Assembly: GCA_016928755.1 (NCBI GenBank)
Contig: JAFGKB010000237.1
Span: 1 to 13,499, forward strand
Source of the DNA: Anaerolineae bacterium
Lineage (GTDB): Bacteria; Chloroflexota; Anaerolineae; B4-G1; SLSP01
Length of the DNA: 13,499 nt
Reading direction: 5' to 3'
Part shown: piece by piece, positions 8,301-13,499 of the stretch
Numbering within the stretch: position 1 is the first letter of the stretch
Layout of the letters: the number at the start of each line of letters is the position of its first letter
Translations under genes and position numbers: made by a program
Notes under the pieces: model-generated
What the model saw: only the letters and a program-made list of their open reading frames with translations
The model's database searches: none
Told to the model about the DNA's origin: nothing

Positions 8301-10487
8301 ATCGCAGCCAAAGGAGAGTTATTCCGTGCTAACGATCTTGATGCATTACATCAGCATCCCGCTTGGGCAGGGAAACAAAATCCAGGGCAGGGTGGACGTG
8401 AACCTAGATCGTTTTTAGGACTGCCACTTAAAATAGCGGACCGTTTCTCTGGTAAGGAAAAGGTCATAGGCGTCCTCAAAGTGGAAGATATCGTACCATC
8501 TCCTAAACATTCAGAAGCTATTTTCACTGATCAAGATGTCTTGTTAGTTACTATGATGGCCAATGTAATTACTGCTGTTATTCAGAACACTCGACAAGGG
8601 GAAAAACGTGTTGGTGAGATTTTAAAACAACTAGGAACCCTTTCTACCTCAACTAGTGCGGCATCAGACTTACTGAAGAAAGTTGCCCGCAGCACCGACT
8701 TGGGGATTCTGGATCAGTTAGCCATCACAATTGCTGCTATATTAGACAAACAACCAAAACAAATTGAGGAAGAAGCAAAAGCCTTATTTGAAGCAGGAGC
8801 TAACCCATCTATCTATAATCGTATTGCCAGTTGGGCCAGAAATGATATCGTGAAGTGGGAATTCTCTTTACTGGATAACGTATTTGACATTTCTACTATA
8901 ACTAGCCAATGGGAACAAATCTCACGTGTTATTGAGCCTTGGAAAATTCTAAGACAATGCATCGACGATCCTGAAAAGTTTGCAAACAGCACCTCGTTAT
9001 TGGTTAAGCAATTAGCTCGGGTTATTGAGGGAGATGTGAAAGATCCAGCTAGTGATCCTTATGCCATCTGGTATGCTTGTGTGCTAGATGTGCAACGTAT
9101 TTTTGGTCAGCAGAAACAACTAGATAATATTCCTATTTTGTTTCAAAGACAAGGGAATTTAAATGAAGATAACTTGGATCGTTTGGTAAGGTTTGCTCAA
9201 AGGGGGCTAAAACGTCCTTATTCGGTAGTAGTGGTTATTTTATGGTATTTCGGTACTTCAGAGAAACAAATTAACGAGATGCGAGAACGTGCTCGGGCGC
9301 ATGCTGTAGATGTAGTGATTATTGACCTAAAGCAGGTATTACAAATTCTAGCTTCTCCGCACGCACCAGACGAATTTCGGTCCATAGTATTGCGGCAGGC
9401 CACTTATATTACTCCTTTTGTGATTGTTGGGCCAGTGCCTGATGCTTTATTTTTTGGACGGGATCAAGAATTGCGTGAAATCATCCAATATGTTGGGGCT
9501 GCCCGTTCCTGTGCTATTTTGGGCGGACGACGGTATGGTAAGACTTCCGTACTTCAACGCTTGTATCGTGTGCGCCTACCAGAAGCAGGTTTCCGCGTAA
9601 TTTATCAGGACTGTGCTACTCTCTCTACGTATGAGAAATTCTTATCTACTCCCTTAAGAAACTGGCGGCCGGAAGCTCCAATTGACGCACCAGAAACCTT
9701 TCAAGATTTGCTTAAATCCCCCCCTGTAGATAAATCACTCGTTATGCTCTTGGATGAAGCTGATAAGCTCGTTCCTATTGATCGTACCAATGGTTGGCCC
9801 ATTTTTAATATGCTAAGATCATTGACTAACTCCGGACATGCACAAATTGTTCTTAGTGGCGAACGCACACTCCGTGAGGGATTGCGCGATCCTGGAAGTC
9901 CCCTATTTAACCTTGCTAATGAGATATTACTTGGCCCTTTAGACCTTCAGGCTGTTGATGAACTCGTAACTCGTCCTATTAGACAACTGGAGATAGAACT
10001 GGATGATGAGGTTGCAATAGTAAATCATATTTATAGTTTTACAGCAGGTCATCCAAATGTAGTTCAACGACTTTGTGATCGTCTGATCAAACAGCTCAAC
10101 AAACATAGTGGCCGTCGCATTACCCTAGATAACATAAAAACAGTAATTGAAGACCCCGCTTTCCAGCGCAATGATTTTCTTAGTACCTACTGGGAAGCTG
10201 CTACTGTGCTAGAAAAAATCATCTCTTTGTTAATGGCCGATGATGAAGGTGTACGTACATTGACTACTGTGCGCCAAGCTTTGGGTGGTCGGTGCAACTT
10301 AGACCTCAATGCACGCGAGATTGATGATGCACTTCAACACTTAGTAGATCTACGTGCCATTCTCAAACGCACTCCTGCTGGTTATAAATTTGCTGTCGAA
10401 GCTTTTCCTCGAGTAGTTGCCGGAACAATGACTCTTGATGATATGTTAGAAATACTTATTGAAGAGTATCAGGAGCAGGAAGAATGA
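3825..10487 (+). CDS. Giant GT5 (glycogen-synthase-like)/multi-GAF/STAND ATPase fusion protein
   Basis: The product is 2220 residues with no signal peptide or membrane segment, so it is probably cytosolic. In order: a GlgA-like glycosyltransferase (about 1-505); a weak GAF-like segment (about 540-700); a second GAF (about 716-855); a third (about 862-1038); three near-identical GAFs (1039-1590); a mostly helical linker (about 1591-1795); a small alpha/beta domain (about 1797-1870); a P-loop STAND-type ATPase with Walker A GGRRYGKTS (1900-1908) and Walker B MLLDEAD (D1977, E1978); and a winged-helix-like tail (about 2090-2205). Ordinary glycogen synthases are about 480 residues, so three quarters of this protein is signalling machinery. 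The stop overlaps the start of the STAND-caspase gene by 4 bp, implying co-translation. A plausible role is ligand-sensing regulator of that effector; this is inference. The domain calls are firm, the function is not. Confidence 0.92.
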   Translation: MKQKNVLLVATETAPSPPFPKTGVLGNVVFGLAKELCRQGHDARIIVPCYRGVLDRSSMRQVISELLIPLGAYERMANVWKVDRDPIVYLVDDDHSFYFGRDDLYGYLDDYERFIFFTRVAMEMLCTKSFNKEENGWFPDIIQGYDWACGLIPGWLLEYREKFPQFQETRFVLSVYNIGRPGIFHSRALRVAKQEQAGIFDLLQEDSERINFLGRGILGADKVVTVNPDYGSANPLPNSSQSLRDILNLRKETDDLIGIGSGIDYDEYNPSQDTLLYYPFKNSQERLANKRTLQVEYGLLQDSSVPLLGMVSRLIFSKGVDLLPGLENLLSVWDFQLVLLADPGDIQYQAVIEEWEKNCTACKIHRKPFLKVFYGFDEKLARRIYAACDIFLVPSYEEPAGVQQFVAMHYGAVPVVHRTGVLGTSIVHHQPDKRPREYSTLNTGVGFLFDDSNHEAFSQTVQQAVEIYHSDLDAWQEIQSHNMRANFSWNAPAVQYYNLYEQILAQEPRYWQESDKILILDPNMQLIQAILEIDSLPGVKIRKEEVLLKQAARLVREAVHCDAVYVWALEAGTLSTSSVALPQEIHLVSQSLEDTRQRPTPQESELTTLLSQGFFNVWKQYTELDVTAVPRPILGLEQSDLAQQQGWVDGRSVLITAHSRLLGRIDVLFRESVLPEQEKWLASALTTLANSFGFRLETIRLSREKDRILKTDNRLLQARSLHKAVEIVVKQAQSITHADFVDLFNTELQQIKITPLTISMQDLTAIGREAAKQSIEGQQVVYIRDLSVMPNSTGKQFDIRSLMAVPLMNMDENTVIGVLEVASKRPAAFSRDQEQMLIQHLAPQAAAVFQTTRWYERRDRSRVEQLQMLTNSLTGRADFQELLDRVVKTTAEVLEAQAASLYLLDENGDKLTIKAAYGTHKPLLKIPAWYNIGEGVTGYIAEQSKILMARSIAELQEKVPSYKGKYLKEIGGCTPNAFLGIPLVVNSDSPDKKRVIGVLKLEDRPKSTNRLDALFSEEDVRLAELAAQVIVTVVYSALVSDAQVQNIGNNIKVLSDVLAGSREKSELVDKIVGTTARVLGAEASSLYLIDEITDKLVIQAATGYQKPLVQQGATYTLGEGITGWIAAKGKLFRANDLNALHEHPAWAGKQNPGQRGREPRSFLGLPLKVVDRYTGKEKVIGVLKVEDIVPSPKHPEAIFTDQDVLLVTMMANIIAVVVYNTQVSDNQLQKLNDDLGELSKVLAGSREMSELVDKIVDTTAHALSAEASSLYLIDEVTGKLVIRAATGYQKPLVRKRATYTVGEGVTGWIAAKEELFRANDLDALHQHPAWAGKQNLGQGGREPRSFLGLPLKVVDRYTGKDKIIGVLKVEDIVPSQKHPETIFTDQDVLLVTMMANVIAAVVYNTQVSDNQLQKLNDDLGELSKVLAGSREMSELVDKIVDTTARALSAEASSLYLIDEATGKLVIQAATGYQKPLVQKGATYTVGEGVTGWIAAKGELFRANDLDALHQHPAWAGKQNPGQGGREPRSFLGLPLKIADRFSGKEKVIGVLKVEDIVPSPKHSEAIFTDQDVLLVTMMANVITAVIQNTRQGEKRVGEILKQLGTLSTSTSAASDLLKKVARSTDLGILDQLAITIAAILDKQPKQIEEEAKALFEAGANPSIYNRIASWARNDIVKWEFSLLDNVFDISTITSQWEQISRVIEPWKILRQCIDDPEKFANSTSLLVKQLARVIEGDVKDPASDPYAIWYACVLDVQRIFGQQKQLDNIPILFQRQGNLNEDNLDRLVRFAQRGLKRPYSVVVVILWYFGTSEKQINEMRERARAHAVDVVIIDLKQVLQILASPHAPDEFRSIVLRQATYITPFVIVGPVPDALFFGRDQELREIIQYVGAARSCAILGGRRYGKTSVLQRLYRVRLPEAGFRVIYQDCATLSTYEKFLSTPLRNWRPEAPIDAPETFQDLLKSPPVDKSLVMLLDEADKLVPIDRTNGWPIFNMLRSLTNSGHAQIVLSGERTLREGLRDPGSPLFNLANEILLGPLDLQAVDELVTRPIRQLEIELDDEVAIVNHIYSFTAGHPNVVQRLCDRLIKQLNKHSGRRITLDNIKTVIEDPAFQRNDFLSTYWEAATVLEKIISLLMADDEGVRTLTTVRQALGGRCNLDLNAREIDDALQHLVDLRAILKRTPAGYKFAVEAFPRVVAGTMTLDDMLEILIEEYQEQEE
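6939..8594 (+). repeat. In-frame triplication of a GAF domain, exact 552-bp period
   Basis: Three consecutive units of 552 bp (184 residues) lie at 6939-7490, 7491-8042 and 8043-8594; each opens with gtaagtgat. Each unit encodes a linker helix, then a GAF fold with ASSLYLIDE, GEG(I/V)TGWIAAK, HPAWAGKQN, RSFLGLPLK, IGVLKVEDIVPS and FTDQDVLLVTMMAN. Units 2 and 3 differ at only a handful of residues yet at many third codon positions. The last unit diverges after ANVITAVIQNT. GAF domains bind small ligands (cyclic nucleotides, tetrapyrroles, metabolites) and often dimerise; the ligand here cannot be read from the sequence. A less similar fourth GAF precedes the triplet (about 6408-6938). Confidence 0.93.
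9213..10484 (+). other. Pre-ATPase alpha/beta domain, STAND ATPase and winged-helix-like tail of the fusion protein
   Basis: A small alpha/beta unit (strand VVVVILWYFG, then VDVVIIDLKQVLQIL) leads into the sequence ITPFVIVGPVPDALFFGRDQE, a junction that I associate with bacterial STAND/AAA ATPases. The ATPase has Walker A GGRRYGKTS (9522-9548), Walker B MLLDEAD (9744-9764) and a sensor-like IVLSGERTL. GHPNVVQRLCDRLI closes the ATPase, as in the archaeal-type ATPase/STAND families. The last about 115 residues (EKIISLLM to VEAFPRVV) look like a winged helix. STAND ATPases act as NTP-driven switches. The small domain before the ATPase is not identified. Confidence 0.75.
10471..10487 (+). promoter_or_regulatory. 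Translational coupling junction: AGGAG plus ATGA stop/start overlap
   Basis: AGGAG (10471-10475) lies 8 bases before the ATG at 10484, inside the end of the upstream gene, and the ATGA at 10484-10487 contains both the start of the STAND-caspase gene and the TGA of the fusion gene. Such overlaps usually couple translation, keeping the two products in a fixed ratio. Confidence 0.85.
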
Positions 10488-13009
10488 ATATAACTTCCTT
10501 TAAAACTGGAGGCCCACTCACCGATGATCATGCTGCTATTTATATTGAACGTCAAGCTGACCATGATATATTAACACATTTATGGGCTATGAATTACTTG
10601 TTAGTCATTGAGCCACGTCAGCAAGGCAAAACTAGCCTGATTAACCATTTAATGGATCATTCAGCTCTAAATAGAATGGCTTTGGTTTATGTATACGTGA
10701 ACCCGCAGAATCGTTTTAGCGATACGTCTTGGTACCAATCGCTTTGCTCACGCATTTTACATCAATTGCGTAAATTTTTTCCATGTGATCAGTGGCCCTC
10801 TATTTCAACAAACAGTGTTAGTTGGCGCGATTTCTTATATGAAGTGGGTATGCAAGCGACGACTGCTAACTGGCGTATAATTATCGCATTAGATGAGATT
10901 GGTGCTTTGAATTTTGAAGGATCAACTGAATTTTTTAGTGTATTACGGGATGTATATAATTCCCGCAAGGCGGAATCAGAATTCCAGCAGTTGACCTTTC
11001 TACTGTCTGGCACATTTCACCCTCGCGATTTAATTCAAGATAGCAATATTTCGCCTTTTAACATTGCCCATCGTGTACGTTTAAAGGATTTTAATTTAGA
11101 GCAAGTTTGTGAGTTGGTTAGTAAGGGGCCTTGGTCAGATAAACAGATTAAGGCTTTAGCACAACGTATCTATTACTGGACAGATGGACAACCCTATCTC
11201 ACTCAACTATTGTGCTCTTATCTGAAACCAAATGCGATTCCTACCGATGTAGATACTGTTATTGAGCATATGCGCATCAAGGACGAAAACCATCTCCCCC
11301 CAATATTGAAACAACTCAGTAGTAGCGAAAAACTACGCAGATATGTTGAGCGGATACTGGATGGAGAACAAATCAGATTTTACCCGCAAGAGAACCAACG
11401 TCAATCAGCATTGGAATTACTAGGTGTAATTAAAGAAGATACAGAGGGATTCTGTGTTATACGTAATCGCATCTACAAATGGGTATTTAAAGAAAATGAG
11501 ATGTTTTCTTTTATCAATCGAGGTAAAACTTTTATCTTACGACCCAAACCACAGAACTCACTGTCATCGAAAGGCACAATGAATATTAAACATGGACTAG
11601 AACGACTGAAAGCGTGTTTATCGCACTCTGCCCCTGATAGCTTACCCAATTTCCTCACCCTGGAAGCGCGTTGGAACAAAAATAAGAACGACGAATTGAT
11701 TTTCGGCAGCAGCGAAAATACACGCAACGAGCGCAGTCAGATTATATATGCACTTAATACGCTATCATTAGCTAAATGTGGCACCAGCTTCAACGAACTA
11801 TGTGAGGGAAAACCGCTAACCACAGCGATTACAAACAACTCCACTACACAACAGCCAGATGAAGTTTTGAAGCGACTGCAACGCATTGAAGAAAAACTCG
11901 ATGCGGGACGTATTGAAGACCGCCAAGTTGCAGCGCAATTGCTTGATGCCTTGGATCAAAACCAGATTGAGCAAATTGAGGCTTTCCAAATGGTCACAGA
12001 ACTACGTGAGTGGGTACAGGAGATTCAGCAAACTGGACTACCACTTAATGCTGAAGTGAGAGAAGCCTTGGATGCTTTAACAGAGCATCAAGGTAGTGCT
12101 TACCAATACTTGCAATTGGCACTCCCTATTATCCCCGGAATTCTGAGCTATAACGTGGAATTAGGAAGTGAGCATACAATAACATTAAAGGGCATTTGGG
12201 AACGTTTCAAATCCCGTTTTAGCAAAGGAGCAAAAGGCCAGGCAGCATCAGGATCAAGCAAAGTCTACCACGGCACCGGCAAAGCGTGGGCGGTGTTGGT
12301 TGGCATTAACCATTATGAGTGCGACTTTATACATTCCCTAAAGGTCTGTGTGGATGACGTCAAAGCTATCCACCAGGCTTTAAGCGGAGGTTATGAGGTT
12401 GCAAAACTACTCACCGACGCTACCCGTGCAGATATCTTGGGTGGACTATCTACAGTTGCGCAAGCGGCCGCTGAAGATGATTTGCTCCTCTTTTATTTTA
12501 GTGGGCATGGAATGGCACAAAACGGTGAGAGCTACCTCCTGGCGCGGGATACGCAGCTTTCCGCGTTAAAGCATACGGCAATAGCAATGAAAGATATTCG
12601 TGAGCTTATCGAACAATCCCCTGCTCACGCTAAGGTGATTGTATTAGATGCTTGCCATTCCGGCGCATCTATCGGTAAAGCAGAACCTGTGATGACGTCG
12701 GAATTCATCCAACGAGTCTTTGAGCAAGCAGAGGGGATGGCCGTGTTAGCGTCTTGTAAAGAAAACCAACAGTCCTGGGAATGGACCGAAAAACACCGCA
12801 GTGTGTTTACCTACTATTTGCTAGATGCCTTGACCGGCAAGGCTGATTTTGAGAAGAAGGGCTTCGTCACAGTTTCTGACACCAGCAATTACGTATCCAA
12901 CGGGGTCAAGACGTGGGCAGCCCAAAGGGGCGTCCCCCAGACACCCACATTGCAGTATACAGTGGCCGGGGATATTATCTTGTTGCAATATGGAGAATCT
13001 CACTTATAA
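10484..13009 (+). CDS. STAND ATPase with C-terminal caspase-like peptidase (C14 family)
   Basis: The product is 841 residues, soluble, starting at the ATG that overlaps the upstream stop. Residues 1 to about 345 form an AAA_35-like STAND ATPase: the GGPLTDDHAAIYIERQAD opening, P-loop EPRQQGKTS (43-51), Walker B IIIALDEI (D137, E138), sensor FLLSGTF, and a winged-helix-like end. Residues about 366-443 (TLEARWNKN, NERSQIIYALN, GTSFNELC) resemble effector-associated adaptor domains of bacterial conflict proteins. A helical, probably coiled-coil stretch follows (about 450-540), then LPIIPGILSYNVEL (about 547-560). The caspase-like domain covers about 599-841 with WAVLVGINHYE, YFSGHG (His675) and LDACHSG (Cys724). 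The likely role is an NTP-gated protease, activated on oligomerisation, of a death or defence module run with the upstream sensor protein; the role is inferred from family and context. GC rises from about 39% to about 50% in the caspase part. Confidence 0.92.
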   Translation: MNITSFKTGGPLTDDHAAIYIERQADHDILTHLWAMNYLLVIEPRQQGKTSLINHLMDHSALNRMALVYVYVNPQNRFSDTSWYQSLCSRILHQLRKFFPCDQWPSISTNSVSWRDFLYEVGMQATTANWRIIIALDEIGALNFEGSTEFFSVLRDVYNSRKAESEFQQLTFLLSGTFHPRDLIQDSNISPFNIAHRVRLKDFNLEQVCELVSKGPWSDKQIKALAQRIYYWTDGQPYLTQLLCSYLKPNAIPTDVDTVIEHMRIKDENHLPPILKQLSSSEKLRRYVERILDGEQIRFYPQENQRQSALELLGVIKEDTEGFCVIRNRIYKWVFKENEMFSFINRGKTFILRPKPQNSLSSKGTMNIKHGLERLKACLSHSAPDSLPNFLTLEARWNKNKNDELIFGSSENTRNERSQIIYALNTLSLAKCGTSFNELCEGKPLTTAITNNSTTQQPDEVLKRLQRIEEKLDAGRIEDRQVAAQLLDALDQNQIEQIEAFQMVTELREWVQEIQQTGLPLNAEVREALDALTEHQGSAYQYLQLALPIIPGILSYNVELGSEHTITLKGIWERFKSRFSKGAKGQAASGSSKVYHGTGKAWAVLVGINHYECDFIHSLKVCVDDVKAIHQALSGGYEVAKLLTDATRADILGGLSTVAQAAAEDDLLLFYFSGHGMAQNGESYLLARDTQLSALKHTAIAMKDIRELIEQSPAHAKVIVLDACHSGASIGKAEPVMTSEFIQRVFEQAEGMAVLASCKENQQSWEWTEKHRSVFTYYLLDALTGKADFEKKGFVTVSDTSNYVSNGVKTWAAQRGVPQTPTLQYTVAGDIILLQYGESHL
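12278..13006 (+). other. Caspase-like (metacaspase/orthocaspase-type) peptidase domain
   Basis: The catalytic dyad is intact: His675 (12506-12508) in YFSGHG and Cys724 (12653-12655) in LDACHSG. Asp722, two residues before the Cys, corresponds to the acidic S1-pocket residue of metacaspases, so cleavage after Arg or Lys rather than Asp is predicted. The p10-like end is present too: VLASCKENQQSWEW, then VFTYYLLDALTGKAD and FVTVSDTSNYV. The domain is full length and ends at the natural stop. Its substrate is unknown; the neighbouring fusion protein or a host protein are possibilities. Confidence 0.9.
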
Positions 13010-13051
13010 CAAGAGGTAACGCGATATTGTATTATTATTCAACTATCCGAT

Positions 13052-13085
13052 AGGAGAAGCCAAAATGGAAGTAAAGTTAAAATAG
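13052..13085 (+). other. Ribosome binding site with a six-codon frame, possible stump of a third operon gene
   Basis: AGGAG (13052-13056) lies 8 bases before an ATG at 13065, and the frame reads MEVKLK before TAG at 13083-13085. It starts 55 bases after the caspase gene. It may be the start of a lost third gene, cut by the same events that damaged the pseudogene to the right, or a chance match in AT-rich DNA. Confidence 0.25.
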
Positions 13086-13118
13086 ATCATCTTGTAACTG
13101 TGTATCACTGAACCGAAC

Positions 13119-13499
13119 TTACAATGTCGCAACTTGCCACTCGGCAAGGTTGCGTTCCTCGGTGCTGAAGTTAATGCCTATCAAAATAATCTTTTTGCCG
13201 CTTTATTGGTAGGACTCCGCATAGCCTTTATCCAGGATTGGCTGGATTGCAGCATCTGCACTGTGGTTGCACTTGAATTCCAGGATATAGACCTTCAGGT
13301 ATTCAGTAGTATCTCCAGGAAAGCGGTTTTTACCTCACGATTAGGATACCCCAAAGTTAGGTCTTGAATGTGAGCGGAGAAGTATCGCTCCATTTCAGAT
13401 TGGGTATAACCAAGCATACCGGCGTACCGGGTATGCATCGTAAGGTCATATAAGTTATTCAACTCGGAGAAGATTGAAACTCGGCTAAAGCGGGAGATG
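13119..13499 (-). pseudogene. Remnant of an AAA-ATPase-like/PD-(D/E)XK nuclease gene (PF09820/PF08011 type)
   Basis: Read on the minus strand from 13498, the frame gives ISRFSRVSIFSELNNLYDLT, then YAGMLGYTQSEMERYF, as in the AAA-ATPase-like family PF09820 (typical pattern SKFSKVSLFSGLNNL and LGYTEEELERYF). It then jumps straight to LTLGYPNREVKTAFLEILLN, which in intact proteins lies far downstream, and stops at TGA 13297-13295. An overlapping frame from 13298 gives LKVYILEFKCNHSADAAIQ and LDKGYAESYQ, the nuclease core of PF08011. A TAA stop lies at 13205-13203, then SGKKIILIGINFSTEERN, and the frame ends at TAA 13121-13119. So there are two internal deletions, one frame change and one nonsense codon. 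The 5' end lies outside the window. Intact relatives are about 500-600 residues and are often present in many copies per genome. GC is near 49%, like the left flank. Confidence 0.85.

Noticed and set aside
6939..8594. Regular 552-bp repeats as a possible CRISPR or mobile-element array
   Set aside because: The repeats are in frame, encode GAF domains and lie within one gene, so they are a domain duplication.
13129..13153. Hairpin gcaacttgcc/ggcaaggttgc after the caspase gene, a possible operon terminator
   Set aside because: It lies in the former coding sequence of the minus-strand pseudogene (NLAEWQVA) and has no T tract, so the pairing is probably coincidental.
13134..13367. Plus-strand 77-residue open frame at the right end
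   Set aside because: It is the shadow of the minus-strand pseudogene, whose translation matches known families.

Overview
The window most likely comes from a member of the Chloroflexota (filamentous Anaerolineae-like). This is an inference. It rests on the secreted repeat protein at the left edge, which has DUF11-type and PKD-like repeats and ends in the short motif YLPLLMR, a C-terminal ending I associate with exported Chloroflexota proteins. The taste for STAND NTPases, GAF arrays and caspase-like peptidases fits too. No rRNA, tRNA, CRISPR array or intact transposase was found.

Layout. Positions 1-2699 hold the 3' part of a large surface or secreted repeat protein (about 50% GC where sampled). 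It is followed by a short GTGA-rich tandem repeat and a strong hairpin that probably terminates transcription. Positions 2790-3810 are about 1 kb of AT-rich DNA without a convincing gene. Two tightly coupled genes follow. The first (3825-10487) encodes a 2220-residue protein that joins a glycogen-synthase-like (GT5) domain, about six GAF-type sensor domains (the last three an exact 552-bp-period triplication) and a STAND-type P-loop ATPase with a C-terminal winged-helix-like region. The second (10484-13009) overlaps it by 4 bp (ATGA) and encodes an AAA_35-like STAND ATPase, an adaptor-like middle region and a C-terminal caspase-like peptidase (dyad His675/Cys724). The right edge (13119-13499, minus strand) holds the wreck of a PF09820/PF08011-type AAA-ATPase/PD-(D/E)XK gene with two internal deletions, a frame change and an in-frame stop.

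How the genes may work together. The pair looks like a regulated conflict or programmed-death module. GAF domains and the glycosyltransferase domain of the large protein could sense or modify a nucleotide-sugar, glycan or other small ligand. Its STAND ATPase could relay this to the second STAND protein, whose caspase domain would be the effector. The domain calls are well supported by motifs; the pathway is inference. The GT5-GAF-STAND architecture coupled to a STAND-caspase is the candidate new system of the window.

Composition. Hand counts give about 39% GC in the second gene at 10921-11520 but 50% in its caspase part (12241-12960), close to the left gene and the right pseudogene. This suggests that an AT-rich block was inserted in a roughly 50% GC genome, or that the caspase cassette was swapped in.
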